Shown: piece after piece, positions 33,369 to 42,372 of the stretch
Layout: every line of letters starts with the position of its first letter
Numbering within the stretch: the first letter of the stretch is position 1
Source: Deltaproteobacteria bacterium
GTDB lineage: Bacteria > Desulfobacterota > Desulfobacteria > Desulfobacterales > SURF-15
DNA: 64,000 nucleotides
Direction of reading: 5' to 3'
Assembly: GCA_019309565.1 (NCBI GenBank)
Contig: JAFDFZ010000006.1
Location: forward strand, 42,661-106,660
Position numbers and translations under genes: made by a program
The notes under the pieces: generated by a model
Seen by the model: only the letters and a program-made list of their open reading frames with translations
Databases searched by the model: none
What the model was told of the DNA's origin: nothing

Positions 33369-35009
33369 GTGCAAAAACTACCGAAAGTTGAAATCACAAC
33401 CGATGTGCTTGTAATAGGCGGAGGCGCTGCCGGGTTGATGGCGGCGCTTGAGGCAAAACGCGCAGGGCTGGATGTAACCATCGTGTCAAAGAGCAAGGTA
33501 GGAAAAAGCGGAAATACCATAGTTTCCGGTACCGGAATGGCCATGTTGCTTCCTGATCCGCATACTGAGGATTCCGCTGAAATTTTCAGAAATGACACCC
33601 TTGCATCAGGAAAACAGGTAAACGATAGGAAGCTGGTGGATCAATTCGTCACCGGCACCACAAAACTGGTTGATCGTCTGACTCAATACGGAGTGGCTTT
33701 CAAAAGACTTGATGGGAAATTAATGAAAAAACGAGCCCCCGGACATTCTGTGGCACGATCCTTAACATCGGATTTCAGCAAATTGCCTTTTCTCACCCGG
33801 GGGCTTTCTCTTGCCCTGCCGCTGTTGAATTCCGCCCAGAAGGCGGGGATTAGAATTATCGATTTTTCATCGGTAATCAAACTGCTGTGTGCGGAAGGCC
33901 GTATGTGCGGTGCTGTGGCCATCCAGAAGAAAACACAAACTCTTGTAGTTTTTCATGCAGGCGCCGTGATTCTGGCCTCCGGAGGTGGCGGAAGCGTGTA
34001 TTCCCGATCCAATAACACCTGGGATGTTACAGGCGACTCGTACGGTCTTGCATTTGAGGCGGGAGCAACACTTCGGGACATGGAGTTCGTTCAGTTTTAT
34101 CCGACAATGATGTTTTCTCCCATTAAGGTCACAATTTCAAGCCCGCTTTTTGGGGAGGGAGCATTTTTAAGAAATGCCGATGACGAGCGTTTCATGGAAA
34201 GATACGATCCGGCTGCAGACATGGCCACCCGCGATATCATGACCCGTGCCATATTCAGCGAAGTGATGGCGGGTCGAGGCCGTAAAGGCTGTGTCTATAT
34301 GGATTGCAGGCATCTGGATAAGAGGGTTTTGGATACCAAGTTTGCAGAGCTAGTCAAACTGCTTAAGAAGGTGAATATAGATCCGTCAAGGGATCTGATT
34401 CCCATCTCTCCTGCCACCCATTTTTTCATGGGGGGCCTTGCGGTCAACAAAGAGTGTGAAACCACGGTTTCAGGACTTTTTGCCTGCGGAGAATCTGTCG
34501 GTGGACTTCACGGGGCAAACCGCTTAAGCGGCAATGCATTGTCTGAGACATTTGTGTTCGGAACAATTGCCGGAAGATGTGCTGCGCAAAGACATCCACT
34601 TCGGTTAAAACCGCCCTTGCCCGCATTCGAGGTTTTTCCGTTACAACAGGGTGACATCTCTTTGGTAGAATTAAAAAAGAGCCTCAAGAAAACGGCCTGG
34701 AAATGTCTATCTATCGTAAGAAATCAACAATTCGGCGAAAAGGCGTGCGATGAGTTGCGGCAAATATCCGATTCCTTGAAACACACAAGAGTTAATTCGA
34801 TACACGAACTTGTAAGCCTCTATGAACTTAATCACATGATAACCACAGCTGAAATGATCATCCGCGGGGCGCTTTCAAGAAAAGAAAGCAGAGGCGCCCA
34901 TTTCCGCTCGGATTACCCTGAACCGAACGATTCAAAATTCAAGGGCAATTTCTTTTATCGAAACAGAAAAGGAGAAATAGAATTGGAGTTTCGACCGGTA
35001 GGGGATTGA
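33369..35009 (+). CDS. FAD-dependent oxidoreductase, fumarate reductase/succinate dehydrogenase flavoprotein family
   Basis: A 546-residue flavoprotein with GTG start. The dinucleotide-binding motif VLVIGGGAAGLMAALEAKRAG is at residues 13-33; VILASGGGGSVYSRS, EFVQFYPTM, a catalytic-arginine region with HFFMGGLAVN and the C-terminal FAD motif GLFACGESVGGLHGANRLSG follow. The helical end (after residue 460) resembles L-aspartate oxidase and SdhA. It likely reduces or oxidises a dicarboxylate, but no dedicated Fe-S or membrane subunit follows directly; those encoded at 47259 and 48816 could serve. It is 26 bases downstream of the UGSC partner gene, so it may share the operon. Confidence 0.9.
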   Translation: MQKLPKVEITTDVLVIGGGAAGLMAALEAKRAGLDVTIVSKSKVGKSGNTIVSGTGMAMLLPDPHTEDSAEIFRNDTLASGKQVNDRKLVDQFVTGTTKLVDRLTQYGVAFKRLDGKLMKKRAPGHSVARSLTSDFSKLPFLTRGLSLALPLLNSAQKAGIRIIDFSSVIKLLCAEGRMCGAVAIQKKTQTLVVFHAGAVILASGGGGSVYSRSNNTWDVTGDSYGLAFEAGATLRDMEFVQFYPTMMFSPIKVTISSPLFGEGAFLRNADDERFMERYDPAADMATRDIMTRAIFSEVMAGRGRKGCVYMDCRHLDKRVLDTKFAELVKLLKKVNIDPSRDLIPISPATHFFMGGLAVNKECETTVSGLFACGESVGGLHGANRLSGNALSETFVFGTIAGRCAAQRHPLRLKPPLPAFEVFPLQQGDISLVELKKSLKKTAWKCLSIVRNQQFGEKACDELRQISDSLKHTRVNSIHELVSLYELNHMITTAEMIIRGALSRKESRGAHFRSDYPEPNDSKFKGNFFYRNRKGEIELEFRPVGD

Positions 35010-35037
35010 TGAGCCGGGTAATAATCTGGCTGTTTTA

Positions 35038-35230
35038 ACCCCGTTGTTGCAAAACAACCCAAAAGGTGCAGTCGTCAGGTACTGAAAAATAATGCATAGA
35101 GGCCATTTTGCTATATGATTTCTGATTTCGCTAATTGTGGGTTTGAGAAAATACACTGGCGCCAAGAAGAATGCCGTTTCTGAAAGGGCAAAATGGCAAT
35201 TCTACTATGTAATTTATGCAACTACGGGGT
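35038..35230 (+). repeat. Small inverted-repeat element, family A, copy A1
   Basis: A 193-base element bounded by ACCCCGTTGTTGCAAAA on the left and TTATGCAACTACGGGGT on the right, inverted repeats matching at about 16 of 18 positions. It has no complete gene. Related copies are A2 (36503-36600) and A3 (45141-45236). It looks like a non-autonomous miniature element. Confidence 0.75.
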
Positions 35231-35259
35231 TAATCCAACACAGTAAAGGAGTGCGAGTT

Positions 35260-36417
35260 ATGCAAACCAGAATACCCGCTGTTTACATGCGCGGTGGTAC
35301 GAGCAAGGGAGTTATCTTTCACGAAAACCACCTTCCAGGGGATCCGGAAATCCGGGACCGTGTTATTTTGGCGGCTTACGGGAGCCCGGATCCAAATCGA
35401 CGCCAAATCGACGGGGTGGGGGGGGCAACCTCAGTCACCAGCAAAGTGGCGATCGTAGGTCCTGCAACGGATTCCGATTACGACATTGTATATAATTTCG
35501 GGCAGGTTTCGATCGACCGACCGGTGGTTGATTACAAAGGCAGCTGCGGGAATATCGCAGCGGCTGTGGGTGCGTTTGCAGTTGACGAAGCTCTGGTCAG
35601 AGTCGAGGAACCGGTAACCCGGGTGCGTATCTACTTAAAGAATACGGGAAAGAAGATTATCACCGAAGTTCCGGTAAAACATGGCATGTATGACGAGCAG
35701 GGGGATTATTCCATAGATGGCGTGCCGGGAACCGGAGGGAAGATTACCATTCGATACCTATATCCGGGCGGATCGGTCACCGGGAAGCTTTTCCCCACGG
35801 GGCATGCGACGGACTTGGTGGATGTGCCTGGAATGGGAGAGGTCTCCATAACGATCATCGATGTTGGCAACCCCTGGGTGCTTGTCCGGGCAAAAGATCT
35901 CGGGCTTAAAGGAACGGAGATTGAAGAGGTTGAGAACGACGATCGAATTCGATCCTTTCTTGAAGCGGTTCGAAGCCGCGCTGCAGTCATGATCGGTTTT
36001 GCAAAAACACCCCAAGAAGCAAGCCAGAAGAGCCAGGCGGTTCCGAAAATCGGATTTTTTTCAGAGCCGCAAACCTATCAAGCGTTAAGCAGCGCTGTAG
36101 TCTACGCAAAGGACATCGATCTTGTGGGTCGAGTGATGTCCATGGGCATGTTGCACAAATCGATGGCCGTAAGTTGCCCCATGGCTGTTGCGGCAGCGGC
36201 AGCAATCGAAGGGACCACGATATACAACATCTTAGGTTCTGGAGGGCAGAGGAAAGCGCCGTTTAAATTGGGTCACCCGGGCGGTATTTTCGATGTGCAG
36301 GCAACCGTTGAACAGAAAGGAGATCAGTTTGAACTCAAAGAAGCCGCCTATGGGCGCACCGCCCGGAGGCTCATGGAAGGCTATGTCCTGGTGCCTGAGC
36401 GGGCTTTAGGCGCTTAG
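35260..36417 (+). CDS. PrpF family isomerase (4-oxalomesaconate tautomerase/aconitate isomerase-like)
   Basis: The start at 35260 is set by AAAGGAG upstream; the frame reaching 35137 lies in repeat DNA. The 385-residue protein has the duplicated diaminopimelate-epimerase fold of PrpF: MRGGTSKGVIFHENHLP, DGVGGATSVTSKVAIVGP, YNFGQVSIDRPVVDYKGSCGNIAAA and FPTGHATDLVDVPG. Family members move a double bond in methylaconitate, aconitate or 4-oxalomesaconate (GalD). Because a GalB-like hydratase is encoded at 47974-48708, an oxalomesaconate-type substrate is possible; an aconitate isomer feeding the aconitase-like enzymes is equally possible. Its last codons and stop coincide with the first bases of repeat B3. 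Confidence 0.9.
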   Translation: MQTRIPAVYMRGGTSKGVIFHENHLPGDPEIRDRVILAAYGSPDPNRRQIDGVGGATSVTSKVAIVGPATDSDYDIVYNFGQVSIDRPVVDYKGSCGNIAAAVGAFAVDEALVRVEEPVTRVRIYLKNTGKKIITEVPVKHGMYDEQGDYSIDGVPGTGGKITIRYLYPGGSVTGKLFPTGHATDLVDVPGMGEVSITIIDVGNPWVLVRAKDLGLKGTEIEEVENDDRIRSFLEAVRSRAAVMIGFAKTPQEASQKSQAVPKIGFFSEPQTYQALSSAVVYAKDIDLVGRVMSMGMLHKSMAVSCPMAVAAAAAIEGTTIYNILGSGGQRKAPFKLGHPGGIFDVQATVEQKGDQFELKEAAYGRTARRLMEGYVLVPERALGA

Positions 36418-36696
36418 TACCATCATATTGACAATTTGTTGTCGATACTGAATAACATGCTGTGTTAGCAGAGAAAAATAGTGAGCTGAAGTTTGAAGTG
36501 AGCCCCGTTGTTGCAAAACTACTCAAAAGGCGCAGTTGTCAGGTGCTGATAAATTGTGCGTACGGAACATCTAATTATTTGATTTGAGCAACTACGGGGT
36601 AAAGTTAAGGAATTTGATCTATTTTTAAAATGAAAGAGCGAAGCGATACCTTAACTTTAGGCACTTTAGATCACTTACAATTGGTTTTTTATTTCA
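36405..36696 (+). repeat. Large repeat family B, copy B3, interrupted by element A2
   Basis: The left half (to 36502) matches 60717 to about 60810 and the right half (from 36600) matches from about 60821 onward, including TAAAGTTAAGG, GATCTATTTTTAAAAT, AGAGCGAAGCGATACC and CACTTTAGATCACTTACAA. Between them lies the complete small element A2. The first bases provide the stop codon of the PrpF gene. The gap to the next gene at 36714 contains nothing else. Confidence 0.82.
36503..36600 (+). repeat. Small inverted-repeat element, family A, copy A2 (nested in B3)
   Basis: A 98-base element with ends CCCCGTTGTTGCAAAA and GAGCAACTACGGGGT. The inner left part (CAAAAGGCGCAGTTGTCAGG) matches A1. It splits repeat B3, so it arrived later than B3. 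Confidence 0.78.
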
Positions 36697-36713
36697 ATGG
36701 AAATTATATCCTT

Positions 36714-37994
36714 TTACCAGTATACCATTGCGTCTTCAAAAATCTGTGCAAGCTCTTCGGCTCCCACCGCTCGAGGGGACAGCTTTATGACCCGATGCTG
36801 GGGAAGCGTACCTTCCACCAGCCTGGGAATGTCTTTGCGGCTGTAACCGATTCCACTCAACCCGTTCGGTAAATCGAGTTGTTTCATGATTTCGATAATC
36901 CGCTCCGAGAGAATTTTGCCGGCATCCTGGGGTTTTGCGCCAGAGATGTCCGCGCCCAGTGCTTCGGCTGCCTGGAGGTGTTTTTCCGGACACGCGGGTG
37001 CGGTGAAGCGAAAAGCAGCCGGAGCGTTTAACACCACCGCCATGCCATGCGGCACAATGGGATGATCCTGTGGATAATCCCTGGGTGTATAGCCTTTTAC
37101 CATTCCCGATACCGGGTAAGACATACCGTGGGGTAAGGTTACGCCTGCGTTTCCAAAACCTATCCCCGCAAAAGAAGCTGCAAGAAGCATCGTGCCACGC
37201 GCCTCATCGTTTGATGGGTCCTCAACGGCCTTGATGAGATTGCCGGAAAGCATTCGCAATGCCTGCAACGACCAGATATCGCTGATCGGGTTGGAGCCCT
37301 GGTAGGCCGGGCGCAGGCTGGGGCGCTCTGGTCGGGGGCGCCTGGTATACGGCATGGCAGTAAAAGATTCAATAGCATGGGTGAGCACGTCCAGCCCCGT
37401 GCAGGCAGCCACCATGGGCGGCATGGTTCTGGTGTTTTCCGGATCGACAATACCCAGTGTGGGTTTTAAGCGCCTGTTGGCGATGCCGGTTTTGGCATGC
37501 ATCTGTTCATAGTCGAAAATGGCGACACCGGTGGTTTCACTGCCGGTTCCCGCAGTTGTTGGAACCGCGAAAAGGGGTTTTAAATTCCCGGGTACCGGAA
37601 TACCTTTGCCGATGGGTGCATTTACGTAATCAAGAAAGTCATCCGGTGGATATGTATAATAGAGGTTCGCAACCTTGGCCGTATCTATGGTAGAGCCTCC
37701 TCCCACGGCAACAAAGCCATCAAAGGTTTCGGATCTGGCGAACTCAATCGCTTTTTGCAAAGATCCATCGGTGGGCTCCACTCGAACCTGGTCAAAGAGG
37801 CGGTATTCGATATTCTGTTTTGAAAGCGAATCAAGCACCGTTTCAACCGGAGGCAGCTTGCTTAAGTTCGGATCGGTTAAAACCATAACACGCTTAATTC
37901 CCATGTCTGCTAAGTCCATTCCAAGCTCCCTGGTTGTCCCCCAGCCGTATCGGATATTGGAAGTCGCCATTTCAAAAGCATAATCGTATTCCAT
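36714..37994 (-). CDS. Iron-containing alcohol dehydrogenase resembling hydroxyacid-oxoacid transhydrogenase (ADHFE1/HOT)
   Basis: A 426-residue group III dehydrogenase. The NAD loop VAVGGGSTIDTAKVANL, the phosphate/substrate motif PTTAGTGSETTGVAIFDYE, and metal ligands in GLDVLTHAIES, LPHGMSYPVSG and VPHGMAVVLN are in place. From memory, long stretches match vertebrate and bacterial HOT proteins (SNIRYG, VRVEPTD, FLDYVNAPIGKG, RPAYQGSNPISDIW, DIPRLVEGTLPQHRV), far beyond generic Fe-ADH similarity. HOT couples 4-hydroxybutyrate oxidation to 2-oxoglutarate reduction using bound NAD. Here the hydroxyacid could differ. It is transcribed towards the PrpF gene and has no operon partner. Confidence 0.9.
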   Translation of the reverse strand: MEYDYAFEMATSNIRYGWGTTRELGMDLADMGIKRVMVLTDPNLSKLPPVETVLDSLSKQNIEYRLFDQVRVEPTDGSLQKAIEFARSETFDGFVAVGGGSTIDTAKVANLYYTYPPDDFLDYVNAPIGKGIPVPGNLKPLFAVPTTAGTGSETTGVAIFDYEQMHAKTGIANRRLKPTLGIVDPENTRTMPPMVAACTGLDVLTHAIESFTAMPYTRRPRPERPSLRPAYQGSNPISDIWSLQALRMLSGNLIKAVEDPSNDEARGTMLLAASFAGIGFGNAGVTLPHGMSYPVSGMVKGYTPRDYPQDHPIVPHGMAVVLNAPAAFRFTAPACPEKHLQAAEALGADISGAKPQDAGKILSERIIEIMKQLDLPNGLSGIGYSRKDIPRLVEGTLPQHRVIKLSPRAVGAEELAQIFEDAMVYW

Positions 37995-38196
37995 ATTTCT
38001 GCTCCTTTTTATGAAATTTTGAGATCTTTCCCCAATCCTTGCCCTTGACCCTTCAGATGACCGGTGGATATTTCGAACATGACTAAAAAATAATCATATA
38101 TGTTTTTACATTGCATATCCACTTTTTTTTGATATAGAATTTTTATGTCCTGACAAAAATTATATCATTTTTCAAACCTTTGCAACCTGGTGATGA

Positions 38197-40008
38197 TTAA
38201 TGGATGAGTTTGAATATCAAAGAAACGCTTAAGTAACAGCCAGCCGCTGTTAGAAATACTTGGGTGAACCCAAAATCAATTGCAATGATAACCGTTAGTG
38301 CTGAGCCCATCACAGAGCTAATACCGTTAATCCCCCACATCAAAGGGATGAGATAATCAATTAAACGCTCTTTTAAAAACCTTATTGCCAGAGGAAAGGG
38401 GAATCCCATAGCAAACCCCAACGGGATCACTAACCCAACTGTAATTAATACCCGGTAAGCTAAATCCAGCCCTAAAAAATAACTAAAAATAGACTTTAAA
38501 GCAAAGGTGTACAGTAGAAGTAATATTGCAGTCACAAAGGCGGCAGTCGTAATTGTTTTAACAGACCTATCAGTGGCGACAGATTTGCTCCAAAAGCTTC
38601 CCATGCCTGCTCCACCCAAAATCGAAAACAACAAAACGGTCATAGACAATACAGGTCGCCCCAGAAAGAGCACAAATTTTTGTATTAAGGATATTTCAAC
38701 CATCATAAATCCCATCCCCAGCATCAAAAATATTACAACATGTAAAATAGGGTTTGTTGCCTTATCCGTTTTATTTGAATACTTCCTTATTCTATAGCGG
38801 TTATTTTGTAATAATGACGACCACACTGTAATTATAACCAGGATTGAGACAATGGAGAATACGAAAACACGGGAGACAGGTTTTGGAATGCCGTTTTCAA
38901 ATTTGTAGAAAAATGGACTGTTATCTGATACCGGGCTGATATCATGGCCCAATTTTTCAACCTCGTTTAGCACTTCATCAAAGATACGAAGGCCTCTTCC
39001 AAGAGACATCAGGGCCGGATTGAGCGTACCCCATCGTTGAATAAAAGGAAAGTATGATGATAATGGGTCATAACCGAATTTGAACATAGCGCGGTATCTT
39101 GGAAATATTTCTTCCTGTAAAAATGGTGTTTTTTTTAACACGAAGACCGGATAAAGCCTTGAGCCAACCAGATACATATGCTTCATTGCTCTTGTTGAGT
39201 CCAAGCCCCTTTTACCGAGAGTGGCTAGAGAGATGGAAAGCAGTCTTAGCATGGATAGGTCGCCATGCCCTACTATCACCAAACGTCCATTTTCGGTCAG
39301 ATGGTTTAAATAATCATTAATGGAATCGGTGGTGAGTAGATAATTTTCTGTTAATGCATAACCTTCGCGGCTTCGACTGGTGTTGGTAACCGGCAGACTT
39401 AACATGATGATATCAAAATTCTCCTTCTGGCGTCTAAGAAAATTCCTACCCTCATCAACAATGATATTTACATTGCCGAATCCATTGTAAATATGGCCGT
39501 TGTACCAGGAATAGTCACGAACCATTTCCACAAGGTCTTTATTGACCTCAACAGCAGTAATTTTTTTAACTCCTCCCATGGCTGCCAAAAGAATGTCTCT
39601 TCCGCCACCGGGGCCGATGATAAGAGCCGAATCTTTTTCACCGTCTTTTAAAAACATAAAGGGAAAATATCCTGGAAATTCAATCTTTAACCTGTTTACC
39701 ACTGAATCTGGATTGCTTAAATCCCCGTTGAATTTGAACATTGGAGTTCCAGCGGTTCCATCAACATAGATATCCATATATTCAGGGCTGTTGTCATACC
39801 GCACTAAATCTGTTTGACCAAAGGCACTCCATCGCGTTTCGATAATTTTTCCCTGTTGAGGACCGTATAAAGCATGGTGAATTTCCTTTTCAGGATTCTT
39901 TCCTATGGCAGGTTTCGGTCTATACAAACCGGAGAGGTTTAGGCAAAACAAGGTGGAAGAAATCAGTAAACTGACAATACTTAATATCTTCACACAATTT
40001 ATCCTCAT
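38197..40008 (-). CDS. Polytopic spermidine-synthase-like methyltransferase-fold protein, main part
   Basis: A 603-residue membrane protein. After one N-terminal helix (residues 7-25) comes a soluble Rossmann domain resembling aminopropyltransferases and methyltransferases (SALIIGPGGGRDILLAAMGG, ITAVEVNKDLVEM, NVNIIVDEGRNFL), then about seven membrane helices from residue 375 to the end. Full-length relatives begin with six more helices; those are encoded separately at 40105-40743. AAAAGG precedes the ATG. The function of these fused proteins is not established; polyamine synthesis is doubtful. Sequence in this part of the window is more AT-rich than the catabolic clusters around it. Confidence 0.8.
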   Translation of the reverse strand: MRINCVKILSIVSLLISSTLFCLNLSGLYRPKPAIGKNPEKEIHHALYGPQQGKIIETRWSAFGQTDLVRYDNSPEYMDIYVDGTAGTPMFKFNGDLSNPDSVVNRLKIEFPGYFPFMFLKDGEKDSALIIGPGGGRDILLAAMGGVKKITAVEVNKDLVEMVRDYSWYNGHIYNGFGNVNIIVDEGRNFLRRQKENFDIIMLSLPVTNTSRSREGYALTENYLLTTDSINDYLNHLTENGRLVIVGHGDLSMLRLLSISLATLGKRGLDSTRAMKHMYLVGSRLYPVFVLKKTPFLQEEIFPRYRAMFKFGYDPLSSYFPFIQRWGTLNPALMSLGRGLRIFDEVLNEVEKLGHDISPVSDNSPFFYKFENGIPKPVSRVFVFSIVSILVIITVWSSLLQNNRYRIRKYSNKTDKATNPILHVVIFLMLGMGFMMVEISLIQKFVLFLGRPVLSMTVLLFSILGGAGMGSFWSKSVATDRSVKTITTAAFVTAILLLLYTFALKSIFSYFLGLDLAYRVLITVGLVIPLGFAMGFPFPLAIRFLKERLIDYLIPLMWGINGISSVMGSALTVIIAIDFGFTQVFLTAAGCYLSVSLIFKLIH

Positions 40009-40104
40009 TAACCTTTTCCTTAAATGCTTCGCTACAATAAGCCAAAATCAAAGTTGTTTGATTGAACCTTGATTAAAAAGAAAGACCCATATTTTCAAAA
40101 CCTA

Positions 40105-40743
40105 TTAAGCAGTATTTCGGTTAAAAGAAAATAAAACGCTTGATATGGATGTCACCCCAGCAAAGAAGAAAATTGCGCAAACAGGACTGAAAATGTTCAA
40201 GGCAAGAACAACCCCAAGGCAAGCCGAGGCCGCACCAATCAAGTCTGAACCATAGATCATAGAACCTAATGCAGGAAAGGAGCTAAAAACCTTTGCCAGA
40301 AACATGCCTCCAAAAACAAACGGGAAAATAAAGATGACCCAATATAAAAAGATGTTGGTGCCCACAGTCTCTAAATGACCAACCTGGATGGCGACCAAAG
40401 GCGACAAAGTCATCGCTAAGGAACAAAAGCCGGAAAACAAAGATAGAGAATGAAATAACTGGGCTTTATCCGGTGTCTTCTTCTGAGAGAAATGAATAAA
40501 AATACCACCAATCCCTATTCCAAACAAAGATAATGAAACCACGGCAAACACATAATGATAAGACAATATCACAGACAATAAACGCGCCAATGCGATCTCG
40601 AAAGCCAGCAAGCTGAACGATACAAGGAAAACACCGACTAATAATGTTGATAATCGGCTCTGGGTGATGTGATGTTCCATTCTAACCATCATTTTTGACT
40701 TCATTTGGAATGATTTAAGCACAACGTCATTTGGGCACAACAA
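40105..40743 (-). CDS. N-terminal membrane part of the spermidine-synthase-like protein, split off
   Basis: A 212-residue protein with about six membrane helices starting near STLLVGVFLVSFSLLAFEIA; the FEIALARLLSVILSYHYVF stretch is the typical first-helix motif of membrane-embedded spermidine-synthase-like proteins. It ends at TAA just after SFNRNTA. The rest of the fused protein starts 96 bases downstream in another frame. This is either a natural gene split or a frameshifted gene. The start could be residue 22 (MEHHITQSR) instead of 1. Confidence 0.7.
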   Translation of the reverse strand: MLCPNDVVLKSFQMKSKMMVRMEHHITQSRLSTLLVGVFLVSFSLLAFEIALARLLSVILSYHYVFAVVSLSLFGIGIGGIFIHFSQKKTPDKAQLFHSLSLFSGFCSLAMTLSPLVAIQVGHLETVGTNIFLYWVIFIFPFVFGGMFLAKVFSSFPALGSMIYGSDLIGAASACLGVVLALNIFSPVCAIFFFAGVTSISSVLFSFNRNTA

Positions 40744-41037
40744 GAATTATAACAATTTTCTCCATTTTCATTGCGATGGATTCCGTTTTTTCGTTACCAA
40801 TTTTGCTGTTTGAAAAGATGTTCCGTATCCGTTGAAATTACTTTTGTTTCAGCTGGAAAAACTCGAAAATAAGGACTGACCCTAATTTTCTCCAACAGTT
40901 TCCCGGTTCCAAAAGTGAATTTCACCGGTTACGGGACCGGGCAATCCATAACTCTAGTTCTTCAAAGGGCTAAAATGTTACTTTTTTAAAATCTTTAGGT
41001 GTTCTATAGTTTCGCCTTAATAGCTAAACCGTTATCT

Positions 41038-42372
41038 TCACTCTATTATTACACTGGGTAAGTAAGTTGCGAACTGAGGATAAATCCAGAGGATTCCAAG
41101 CCCTATTAATTGGATGATAATAAAAGGAATAACAGATTTGTAAATATCTATCAATTTTATTCCAGGGGGAACCGTTGTCTTCATGTAGAATAAGGCGTAA
41201 CCAAATGGCGGGGACAGAAAAGACACCTGTAGGTTGACTGCAATCATGATAATAAACCAAATTTTATTGAATCCTAGCTCACTGGCAATCGGCAAAAAAA
41301 TCGGAAAAGTAATATATACAATTGCAATCCAGTCTATAAGAAAACCCATGATGAAGACAATGAACATCATAATACCGAGCATTCCCCATTTTCCTAAAAA
41401 ACTGAAGCCATATATAGCATCCGTTACCACATCCCCTCCGCCCAGACCAAGGAATACAGCTGTAAAGACCGAAGCCCCAATAATGATTGTCATGACCATA
41501 CAATTGGTTTTCGCTGCAGACCAGATACAATCCAGAAACACTTTCCAGTTAAAACCTTCATAGATGATCATAAAAATAAAAGAGATAAAGGCTCCTACGC
41601 CCGAAGCCTCTGTTGGTGTGGCAATCCCGGTCCATATTGAACCCAGAACACCAAGAACAAGAATACCTGCTGGAACTAGATTCACAAGAATATATCGGAT
41701 CTTTTGTCCGATTGTGAGCGCTGCCCTTTCTTCCAGCGGAAGTGCAGGACCTTTTTTAGGATTCAGGTTTGTTATCAGCACAATATATATAAAAAATAAG
41801 AGCGCTAAAATAACACCCGGAAGGACACCCCCAGCAAACAATTTTCCCACCGATACGCCAGACTGATCTGACATCATTACTAACATTATACTTGGAGGGA
41901 TAAGAATACTTAGCGAGCCTCCCGCAGCAATGGAGCCACAAGAAAGATATTTGTCATAATGGTACTTCAGCATGACAGGCATGGCCAGAATCGTCATGCT
42001 GACCACGCTAGCCCCAATGACTCCTGTGCAGGCAGCCTCAAGCGCGCACCAGACGATAGCTGCCAATGCTATCGCTCCATTCATCGGACCGAATAGATAC
42101 ATCATAGAGCGAAATATTCGTTCAGAAATACCGGATTTACCCAGAAAGGATGCCATGAGAATAAAATTGGCGATAGCAATAAGAATATGATTGGTTACCG
42201 CATCGAATACCCTGCCCGTAAAAAGATACAAGGATTCAGGCCCCCATCCTACAAATCCAAATATCGCTGCAACTCCTCCCAGGATAAATGCAATCGGATG
42301 CCCCAATGCAAGCCCCACGATAATTCCACCAAACATTAGAATTGTTACAACTACAGGGTTTATATCGATCAT
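41038..42372 (-). CDS. dctM: TRAP transporter large permease (DctM)
   Basis: A 444-residue inner-membrane protein with about 12 hydrophobic segments. FMASFLGKSGISERIFR-like and GVIGASVVSMTILAMPVML, AAGGSLSILIPPSIMLV and TEASGVGAF are TRAP large-subunit signatures (the IPPS and TPTEA motifs). It forms the ion-coupled transport channel with DctQ and receives substrate from the DctP protein. Its ATG overlaps the end of dctQ by four bases. The substrate is probably an organic acid. Confidence 0.94.
   Translation of the reverse strand: MIDINPVVVTILMFGGIIVGLALGHPIAFILGGVAAIFGFVGWGPESLYLFTGRVFDAVTNHILIAIANFILMASFLGKSGISERIFRSMMYLFGPMNGAIALAAIVWCALEAACTGVIGASVVSMTILAMPVMLKYHYDKYLSCGSIAAGGSLSILIPPSIMLVMMSDQSGVSVGKLFAGGVLPGVILALLFFIYIVLITNLNPKKGPALPLEERAALTIGQKIRYILVNLVPAGILVLGVLGSIWTGIATPTEASGVGAFISFIFMIIYEGFNWKVFLDCIWSAAKTNCMVMTIIIGASVFTAVFLGLGGGDVVTDAIYGFSFLGKWGMLGIMMFIVFIMGFLIDWIAIVYITFPIFLPIASELGFNKIWFIIMIAVNLQVSFLSPPFGYALFYMKTTVPPGIKLIDIYKSVIPFIIIQLIGLGILWIYPQFATYLPSVIIE

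Noticed and set aside
35137..35259. Extending the PrpF gene upstream to 35137
   Set aside because: That segment lies in repeat element A1, while a strong ribosome binding site precedes the ATG at 35260.
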